Below are positions 38,347-44,455 of a stretch of 44,455 nt of DNA, in pieces. Within the stretch, counting starts at the first letter, position 1, and each line of letters opens with the position of its first letter. The stretch is from Clostridium sp. CAG:628. Lineage in GTDB: Bacteria > Bacillota_I > Bacilli_A > RF39 > UBA660. The stretch spans positions 1-44,455 of the forward strand of contig FR902235.1 in assembly GCA_000438415.1 (NCBI GenBank), written 5' to 3'. The notes under the pieces were generated by a model that was not told the origin of the DNA, searched no databases, and saw only the letters and a list, made by a program, of their open reading frames with translations. The translations under genes and the position numbers were made by a program.

Positions 38347-41160
38347 CTATTTTAAATATTTTTTTAAATACATTCCTGTGTAACTATCATTACATTTAAC
38401 TACTTCTTCAGGTGTACCACATACAACTATTTCTCCACCTTTGTCTCCACCTTCAGGACCTAAATCTATAATATAGTCGGCTACTTTTATTATATCTAAG
38501 TTATGTTCAATTACTATAACAGTATCTCCATTATCAACTATTCTATTTAATATAACCAAAAGTTTCTTTATATCATCTATATGAAGTCCAGTTGAAGGTT
38601 CATCTAATATAAATACACTTTTACCAGTAGGTTTCTTTTGAAGTTCTTTTGCAAGTTTTACACGACATGCTTCTCCACCAGAAAGCGTTACTGCATTTTG
38701 ACCAAGTTTAACATAACCTAGACCAACATCATGCATAGTTTCTAATATTCTTTTAACTTTAGGAACATTTTCAAATACTTCTAATGCTTCATCTACTCTT
38801 AAATCTAAAACATCTGCTATACTTAAACCTTTAAATTTAATATTAAGTGTTTCTTTATTATACTTTTTACCATGACATACATCACACGGAACATACACAT
38901 CAGGTAAGAAATGCATTTCTATCTTTTTAACTCCATCACCTTGACATGCTTCACATCTTCCACCTTTTACATTAAAACTAAATCTACTTTTAGTATATCC
39001 TCTTAACTTAGCCTCTTTAGTTTCTGTAAATACATCTCTTATTAAGTCAAATAATCCTACATAAGTAGCTGGATTACTTCTTGGTGTTCTTCCAATTGGA
39101 TCTTGACTAATATAAACTACTTTATCAACATCTTCTATTCCTTTAATTGTTTTAAATTTACCTGGAGTTTCTTTGGAACGATAAATTGTACTAGCCAGTT
39201 TCTTATAAAGAATTTCATTTACTAAACTAGATTTACCACTTCCACTTACTCCTGTAACACATGTAAATGTTCCTTTAGGAAATTTAACATTAACCTTTTT
39301 TAGGTTATGTTCTTCGCATCCTTTAATTTCAATAAACTTTCCATTTCCTTTTCTTCTCTTTTTAGGAACGTCTATACCTAGTTCTCCAGTTAAATATTTT
39401 CCTGTTAAACTATTCTTATTTTTCATCACTTCTAAAGGAGTACCTGCAGCAACAACGTAGCCTCCATTTTCTCCAGCACCTGGACCAATGTCAATTAAAT
39501 AGTCACTTGCAAGCATGGTGTCAGTATCATGTTCGACTACTATTAAAGTATTACCTAAGTCTCTCATTTCTTTTAAACTATTAATTAATTTATCATTATC
39601 TCTTTGATGAAGTCCAATACTAGGTTCATCTAATACATAAAGTATTCCACTCAATTTACTACCTATTTGAGTGGCTAATCTTATTCTTTGACTTTCTCCA
39701 CCACTTAAACTTGATGCACTTCTAGATAATGTTAAATATTCTAGTCCTACATTCTTTAAAAAATGTAATCTTTCTTTAATTTCTTTTAATATCAAGAATG
39801 AAATATTTTCTTGTTCTTTAGTTAATTTAATATTATCAAAATATGTAACTAAGTCACCTATACTATAATTAGTTATGTCATATATATTTTTTCCATCAAT
39901 AAATACATTTAATATCTTTTCACTAAGACGTTTACCTTTACAAACTGGACAAGGATTTTCTTTCATATAACTTTCTATCCAAGTTCTAATACTAGGACTG
40001 TTTGTTTCCATATATCTTCTTTCTAAATTAGTTATTATTCCTTCAAAATAATCATAACTTTTTAAAATACTACCACTTCTTGTATGAACATTAAAGTGTA
40101 TCTTATCTTTAGAACCATAAAATATAGTATTAAATTCATCTTTAGTTAAATCTTTAACTGGTTTACTTAAATCAATATTATAGTATTTACATACACTATC
40201 TAATTTCTTAAAATATATACTTAATGTTTCACCACTTTGGAAACTAGTTACTGCACCATTTAATATAGATAAACTTTTATCAGGTACAAGTAAGTCTACA
40301 TCTATTGACATTTTAACACCTAAGCCTTTACACTCAGGACATGCTCCATAAGGACTATTAAACGAAAACATACGAGGCTCAAGTTCTTCCAAACTATAAT
40401 CACAAAGTGGACAAGCATAGTTTTCACTCATAAGTATTTCCTTGTCTCCAAGTATGTTTATAAGTACCTTTCCATTAGCCATCTTACATGATAATTCAAT
40501 TGCTTCAAATAGTCTACTTCTTGACTTTTCGTTTACAATCATTCTGTCAACTATTAAATTAATAACGTGCTTAATATTTTTCTCTAAAACTATATCTTCA
40601 CTTAAATCTCTATTTTCTCCATCAACTCTAACTCTAGAAAAACCATCTTTTCTTAAATCTTCAAATAAATCTTTAAATGTTCCTTTTTCTCCTCTTGCAA
40701 TAGGACTCATTATTTCTAACTTAGTACCCTCTGGGTAATCCATTATCTTGTTAACCATCTCTTCAATAGACTGACTCTTAATAGGATTTTTATGTATAGG
40801 ACAATAAGGTACACCAATTCTTGCAAATAATAGTCTTAAATAGTCATATATTTCTGTAACAGTACCTACTGTACTTCTAGGATTCTTATTAGTAGTCTTT
40901 TGGTCAATACTAATACTTGGACTTAGTCCATCAATAGAATCTACTTCAGGTTTTTCACTTCCTCCCAAAAATTGTCTTGCATATGCACTTAAACTTTCAA
41001 CATATCTCCTTTGTCCTTCAGCATAAATAGTATCAAAAGCCAAACTAGACTTTCCACTTCCACTTACACCAGTCATAACAACTAACTTATTTTTTGGTAT
41101 TTCGATATCAATATTCTTTAAATTATTTTCTCTTGCTCCTTTAATAATTATTTTATCCAT
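38347..41160 (-). CDS. uvrA: Excinuclease ABC subunit A
   Basis: A 937-residue DNA damage sensor of nucleotide excision repair. Two ABC modules: Walker A GVSGSGKSS near residues 31-39 and again in the second half (CVTGVSGSGKSSLVNEI); signatures SSLSGGESQRIRLA and VTLSGGEACRVKLA; Walker B YVLDEPSIGLH and FILDEPSTGLH. Zinc-binding CxxC pairs occur in YACPLCDYS, GACPECKGLG, ENPCPVCKGKR, GRCEACQGDG and VPCDVCHGKK. The ATG has GTGAGGTAA upstream. It is transcribed alone from the promoter at 41219-41247. Confidence 0.98.
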   Translation of the reverse strand: MDKIIIKGARENNLKNIDIEIPKNKLVVMTGVSGSGKSSLAFDTIYAEGQRRYVESLSAYARQFLGGSEKPEVDSIDGLSPSISIDQKTTNKNPRSTVGTVTEIYDYLRLLFARIGVPYCPIHKNPIKSQSIEEMVNKIMDYPEGTKLEIMSPIARGEKGTFKDLFEDLRKDGFSRVRVDGENRDLSEDIVLEKNIKHVINLIVDRMIVNEKSRSRLFEAIELSCKMANGKVLINILGDKEILMSENYACPLCDYSLEELEPRMFSFNSPYGACPECKGLGVKMSIDVDLLVPDKSLSILNGAVTSFQSGETLSIYFKKLDSVCKYYNIDLSKPVKDLTKDEFNTIFYGSKDKIHFNVHTRSGSILKSYDYFEGIITNLERRYMETNSPSIRTWIESYMKENPCPVCKGKRLSEKILNVFIDGKNIYDITNYSIGDLVTYFDNIKLTKEQENISFLILKEIKERLHFLKNVGLEYLTLSRSASSLSGGESQRIRLATQIGSKLSGILYVLDEPSIGLHQRDNDKLINSLKEMRDLGNTLIVVEHDTDTMLASDYLIDIGPGAGENGGYVVAAGTPLEVMKNKNSLTGKYLTGELGIDVPKKRRKGNGKFIEIKGCEEHNLKKVNVKFPKGTFTCVTGVSGSGKSSLVNEILYKKLASTIYRSKETPGKFKTIKGIEDVDKVVYISQDPIGRTPRSNPATYVGLFDLIRDVFTETKEAKLRGYTKSRFSFNVKGGRCEACQGDGVKKIEMHFLPDVYVPCDVCHGKKYNKETLNIKFKGLSIADVLDLRVDEALEVFENVPKVKRILETMHDVGLGYVKLGQNAVTLSGGEACRVKLAKELQKKPTGKSVFILDEPSTGLHIDDIKKLLVILNRIVDNGDTVIVIEHNLDIIKVADYIIDLGPEGGDKGGEIVVCGTPEEVVKCNDSYTGMYLKKYLK

Positions 41161-41218
41161 AGCATTACCTCACTATCTAATATTCACTAAATTATTCTTT
41201 TTATTCAAGAACATTAAT

Positions 41219-41261
41219 ATAATAGCAAACAAAGTTTCATATGTCAAGCGAACATATGAAA
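41219..41261 (-). promoter_or_regulatory. uvrA promoter with overlapping inverted repeat
   Basis: TTGACA (41242-41247), 17 bases, TATTAT (41219-41224) on the minus strand. The -35 box lies in the spacer and left arm of a perfect inverted repeat TTTCATATG-N9-CATATGAAA (41235-41261). The stretch CATATGTTCG inside it matches ten of fourteen positions of the Bacillus LexA box, so damage control is possible but not shown. Confidence 0.7.
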
Positions 41262-41285
41262 AAAGTTTATATTTTTTATAAACTT
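41259..41285 (-). terminator. Terminator after pilin-like gene
   Basis: Nine-pair stem AAGTTTATA/TATAAACTT (arms 41263-41271 and 41277-41285), five-base loop, then TTTTTT on the minus strand; overlaps the stop codon at 41276. Confidence 0.85.
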
Positions 41286-42778
41286 ACTTCAAAAGGATAA
41301 TCTCTTTTACCAGTACCCCTTACCCATTTAACGTTGGCTTTTAAATTAATAACAGGTCTTATATTTAGTTTTTCACTCATGTAGTTAGTTGATAATCTAT
41401 CAGTTGTTACAGTAAACATTACACCATTACTTCCATTATATGAAAATGGACTCATTGTATAGTATTCACCACTTCCAGTAAACCAAAATTTAATATTTTC
41501 TATTGTAGTAAATACTTTTCCTCCAGCAAAAACTATTTCATCAGCATTTATTAAACCAACACTTTGATTAGTTATTAAATTACTTCCAGTACAATTATAA
41601 TTTGGTTTAATGTTATCTTCATTATTTAACCATTCTCCATTTATAAGAGAATAACCTTGTAATCTTTGATAAGCTCCATAATAAATTTTTCCATTTGATG
41701 TATACATACTAGTTGTATCATTACAGAAGTTTGCAGTAGTGCTTATATAACTATTATAACTACTTAAGTTATTATTAAACCATGTATTTAAAATACTTTT
41801 AATGTTAGAAGTATTATAATGAAAATAATCTACATTGTTTTTTAAACAATTGCCATTTGTATCTTTATAATAACAGTCTTTACTTATAAAATCATTTTCA
41901 TCATTTTCATTTTGTCCACTATATATTAGTCTTACACTTCCGTCAGAATTTGTTCTTATTATTCTCCAGTAGAAACCACCAAACTTAACCCAGTTATTTA
42001 TTTTGACTGTTTCGGTATCTATCCCACTAAAATAATAAACAACTTTACTATTTTCTTCTCCCTCATATATAGTATTAATTGTATTCTTATAAAATGGTGC
42101 ATTAAATTCAGTTCTAGTACTAACTCTTGAATTATAATACTTTATAGCATCAACTAGAGTACTATTTTCTCCAGGACTATTTAATGAAGTTATAACTTCA
42201 CATGTTTGATTCTTGTTAAAGTTAGTAATAATAACTTTATTTCCGTCAACATTTCCTACTGCTCCATTATCACATGTTACACTACTTACTATATAACCAT
42301 TATCTGGTGTTATATTAAAAATAGCAGTTCTAAAAGCATATTTAACATTTCTATCACTTGTCCCATTGTTAACTTTTACTTCTATTCTAGTACTTCTAAG
42401 TGTATTATCTATATCAAAAAAATTAACTATTTCACCTTTTTCATTCAAATAAGATATTACACATGCATTCTCACTAATTGTCTTCTTAGTTTTAGGATTA
42501 ACTAAATCGAAATTAAGAAGTCCTTCATTTTGTAAAGTATATAACCTAGTGCACTTTTCAGTCATAGAACCATTTAGTATTTCTTTAACATAACCTTCAT
42601 ATTGACTAATGTATGTATCAGTTGCTTCTTCTATAGTTTCATATAATTCTTTCATAGCTTTTTCTTCACTTTTCATTTGTATTTTATCTATTCCAAATAT
42701 GGAACCTACTGTTAAAACTGAGAGAATAACTATAACTAATAATATTTCTATTAATGTAAAACCACTCTTTTTATTCAT
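41276..42778 (-). CDS. Type IV pilin-like protein with large C-terminal domain
   Basis: A 500-residue protein with a class III signal peptide: KKSGFTLIEILLVIVILSVL, prepilin-peptidase cleavage after Gly6 and the conserved Glu at +5 of the mature protein. The pilin-like helix and head run to about 130; a middle beta domain follows. Residues about 260-500 form a domain with WVKFGGFYWRIIRTNSDGSV, YTMSPFSYNGSNGVMFTV and LNIRPVINLKANVKW, which resembles the DUF6273 type found in gut Bacillota surface proteins. No pilus assembly genes are in the window. The ATG has AGGGTG upstream. It is divergent from the AlbA_2 gene. Confidence 0.8.
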   Translation of the reverse strand: MNKKSGFTLIEILLVIVILSVLTVGSIFGIDKIQMKSEEKAMKELYETIEEATDTYISQYEGYVKEILNGSMTEKCTRLYTLQNEGLLNFDLVNPKTKKTISENACVISYLNEKGEIVNFFDIDNTLRSTRIEVKVNNGTSDRNVKYAFRTAIFNITPDNGYIVSSVTCDNGAVGNVDGNKVIITNFNKNQTCEVITSLNSPGENSTLVDAIKYYNSRVSTRTEFNAPFYKNTINTIYEGEENSKVVYYFSGIDTETVKINNWVKFGGFYWRIIRTNSDGSVRLIYSGQNENDENDFISKDCYYKDTNGNCLKNNVDYFHYNTSNIKSILNTWFNNNLSSYNSYISTTANFCNDTTSMYTSNGKIYYGAYQRLQGYSLINGEWLNNEDNIKPNYNCTGSNLITNQSVGLINADEIVFAGGKVFTTIENIKFWFTGSGEYYTMSPFSYNGSNGVMFTVTTDRLSTNYMSEKLNIRPVINLKANVKWVRGTGKRDYPFEVSL

Positions 42779-42838
42779 ATTATTTACACCCTAGTATAAT
42801 GATACCACATTTATAAAAGAAAAAAAAGGATTATTTTT

Positions 42839-42874
42839 GTTTGAGTTTCGGTTTGTTATTTAGTTTGAGTTTCG
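42839..42874. repeat. Two direct copies of GTTTGAGTTTCG
   Basis: Identical 12-bp sequences at 42839-42850 and 42863-42874, 24 bases apart (about two helix turns), in the intergenic region between the divergent pilin-like and AlbA_2 genes. Spacing and position fit a pair of regulator sites on one face of the DNA. Confidence 0.65.
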
Positions 42875-42883
42875 TTTTTTTAC

Positions 42884-42922
42884 TCTGAAAATTCAGAAAA
42901 AAACATAAATTTATGTTATACT
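42884..42922 (+). promoter_or_regulatory. Candidate AlbA_2 gene promoter with palindromes
   Basis: A TATACT -10 candidate (42917-42922) sits at the edge of the perfect palindrome AACATAAATTTATGTT (42902-42917); upstream lies TCTGAA-AA-TTCAGA (42884-42897). No good -35 box is visible, so an activator may be needed. Confidence 0.45.
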
Positions 42923-42972
42923 AATGACTTTCCGTTAGAAATTTAGTACAATAAATAAAAGGAGATGATATT

Positions 42973-44403
42973 ATGATAGATAAAATTCCAGAAAATCTTT
43001 TAAAGTTAATTAAAGATGGGGAATCTTCAATAGTTGAGTTTAAAACAGCAAAAAAGAATCTTCCAGATAGTCTATTTGAAACTGTTTGTTCAATGTTAAA
43101 CAGAAATGGTGGACATATTTTTTTAGGTGTCCAAGATGATGGAGAAATTATAGGTGTATATAAAGACTATGTTAAAAATATGAAAAAGGATTTCGCTAAT
43201 TTATGTAATAATAGCGAGAAGATAAGTCCAACTGCTCATCTTGAAATAAAAGAATATATGTATAGTGAAAAAGAAATATTATACATATATGTGTATGAAA
43301 GCTCTGATGTGCATAAAACAGCAAATAGAATATTCGATAGAAATGAAGATGGCGATTTTGAGATTACAGGAAATACATCACTAATTTCACAATTATACAT
43401 AAGAAAAAGTAGTACTTATATAGAAAATAAAATATATCCGTTCGCTACAATTGATGATTTGAGAAAAGAATTAATTGATAAAGCTAGAAATATGGCTGTA
43501 AATAGAGTAGCAAATCATCCATGGGCAAAAATGAATGATTTGGATATGTTAAGAAGTGCTTCTTTATACGAGAAAAATTTACAGACAGGAGAAGAAGGAA
43601 TCAACCTTGCTGGATTGCTATTATTTGGTAAAGACGATGTAATAGCATCAGCATTGTCTTACTATAAGACAGATGCAATATTAAAAGTTGACAATGTTGA
43701 TAGATATGATGATAGAGATGATATTAGAACTAACTTAATAGAAAGTTATGAAAGATTAATTAATTTTGTTAAGAAGCATTTAAATGAAAAGTTTTATATG
43801 GATGGTAATCAAAGAATTAATATTAGAGATGTAATAGCTCGTGAGTTATGTGTAAATTTATTAATCCATAGAGAATATGCAAATCCAATCCCTGCTAGAT
43901 TGATAATAACCAAAGAATCAATAATGACTGAAAATGCAAATAGACCAAGAAATATTGGTTATATTGACCTTAATAATTATTCTCCATATCCTAAGAACCC
44001 AAAAATAGCTAACTTTTTTAAAGAAATAGGTTTAGCAGAAGAATTAGGATCCGGAATAAAAACAATAACAAAATATAATAAAATATATAGTCGTGGAGTT
44101 CCAAGTTTTAAAGATGATGAGATTTTTACTGTAACTATTCCACTAACTGAAAAAGTTACAGGTATAGTACTGGATGCTATTGAAGAAATGGATGAATTGA
44201 AAATTAAACTATTCAATTATATTAAGAATAGTAATGGTGTAAGTCGTCAAGAAATTAATGATTATATGTATCCTTTATTCGATACAACAGATGAAAACGA
44301 ATTAAACAATAAAACCAGATACATTATATATTTCTTGAAAGAACGAAATTTAATTCATAATAAAGGCACAAAAAACAAACCAAAATGGATATCAAAAAAA
44401 TAA
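42973..44403 (+). CDS. AlbA_2 (Schlafen-type) domain ATP-binding protein
   Basis: A 476-residue protein of the COG2865 type. The AlbA_2 domain lies at about 10-140: ESSIVEFKTAKKN, then TVCSMLNRNGGHIFLGVQDDG. A GHKL-ATPase-like part is at about 285-400: VIARELCVNLLIHREY and LAEELGSGIKTITKYN. A C-terminal winged helix follows (NSNGVSRQEINDYMYPLF). Such proteins act as regulators or, in some defence systems, as effectors; the role here is unknown. The ATG has AAGGAGATGATATT upstream. It is the only plus-strand protein gene and sits at the edge next to palindromic DNA, suggesting acquisition (inference). Confidence 0.85.
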   Translation: MIDKIPENLLKLIKDGESSIVEFKTAKKNLPDSLFETVCSMLNRNGGHIFLGVQDDGEIIGVYKDYVKNMKKDFANLCNNSEKISPTAHLEIKEYMYSEKEILYIYVYESSDVHKTANRIFDRNEDGDFEITGNTSLISQLYIRKSSTYIENKIYPFATIDDLRKELIDKARNMAVNRVANHPWAKMNDLDMLRSASLYEKNLQTGEEGINLAGLLLFGKDDVIASALSYYKTDAILKVDNVDRYDDRDDIRTNLIESYERLINFVKKHLNEKFYMDGNQRINIRDVIARELCVNLLIHREYANPIPARLIITKESIMTENANRPRNIGYIDLNNYSPYPKNPKIANFFKEIGLAEELGSGIKTITKYNKIYSRGVPSFKDDEIFTVTIPLTEKVTGIVLDAIEEMDELKIKLFNYIKNSNGVSRQEINDYMYPLFDTTDENELNNKTRYIIYFLKERNLIHNKGTKNKPKWISKK

Positions 44404-44455
44404 AATGTATGCAAATGTTTATAGCTGTTAATAAATGTTAACAACTGCAAGCAAC
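44404..44455. other. Window end, non-coding
   Basis: Fifty-two bases after the AlbA_2 gene. The only structure is the inverted repeat TGTTAA-N6-TTAACA; no T run follows it inside the window, so I do not call a terminator. Confidence 0.4.

Noticed and set aside
41235..41261. Inverted repeat as the terminator of the pilin-like gene
   Set aside because: No T run follows it on the minus strand; a better terminator (41259-41285) lies just upstream and the repeat overlaps the uvrA -35 box.
1..44455. Mycoplasma-type genetic code (TGA as Trp), suggested by the extreme AT content
   Set aside because: Several intact genes end in TGA (17571, 24786, 28807, the ecfT/truA overlap), and Trp is TGG throughout.
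44404..44455. tRNA or attachment site at the right edge
   Set aside because: Only a short inverted repeat is visible; no cloverleaf or duplicated att sequence within the window.

Overview
The window is a very AT-rich chromosome segment from a low-GC Gram-positive bacterium (Bacillota). It reads in the standard code: several genes end in TGA (for example at 17571, 24786 and 28807) and tryptophan is TGG, so it is not a Mycoplasma with code 4. Evidence for Bacillota is a T-box leader in front of serS, the lgt-trxB and rlmB-sigma factor gene orders, an ECF transporter next to truA, a class B-like sortase, an LTA-synthase-like sulfatase, strong AGGAGG-type ribosome sites and consensus sigma-A promoters with 17-bp spacers. 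The small, reduced gene style suggests an uncultured Bacilli lineage (RF39/Erysipelotrichia-like), but that is inference. Almost everything is on the minus strand; the only protein gene on the plus strand is the AlbA_2 protein at the right end.

Layout, left to right. 1-1.7 kb: a truncated XRE regulator preceded by an unannotated 55-codon ORF with a nine-G run, then a rhomboid protease. 1.7-4.7 kb: two cell-surface membrane proteins (a cysteine-rich repeat protein with a pilin-like head, and a coiled-coil anchor protein), with a probable small RNA just upstream. 4.9-7.5 kb: a serine T-box operon of a DUF1653 protein, serS and a degenerate polysaccharide-deacetylase-like protein. 7.5-12.9 kb: HD protein, LTA-synthase-like enzyme, uvrB, DUF1003 protein. 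12.9-19.4 kb: a secreted beta-helix protein with an NPTTAD tail, a hybrid histidine kinase with an Hpt-REC partner, and an acyl-CoA ligase. 19.4-20.8 kb: a broken small gene, a second probable small RNA on the plus strand, and a sortase.

20.8-26.8 kb is the most unusual block: one promoter heads an overlapping set of genes coding for an arginyl-tRNA synthetase-like protein that has lost both class I signature motifs, a ParB-like protein, a GT-B glycosyltransferase and a UDP-sugar dehydrogenase, followed by a complete argS. 26.9-29.4 kb holds envelope-stress-type genes (DUF4097, LiaF-like), a superoxide-reductase-like protein and a DUF308 membrane protein. 29.4-32.7 kb is the ECF transporter-truA operon, in which both ATPase subunits have damaged nucleotide-binding motifs. 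32.9-34.7 kb holds two tandem YhcG/DUF1016 nucleases, each carrying a different perfect GC-rich palindrome at the same codons. 34.9-38.2 kb is the YvlD-lgt-trxB-rlmB-sigma factor operon, 38.3-41.2 kb is uvrA, 41.3-42.8 kb a type IV pilin-like protein and 43.0-44.4 kb the divergent AlbA_2 gene.

Recurring themes are cell envelope work (sortase and its probable substrate, pilin-like proteins, LTA synthase, rhomboid, Lgt) and paralogues that keep a fold but have lost catalytic residues (ArgRS-like, both ECF ATPases, NodB-like protein, SOR-like protein).
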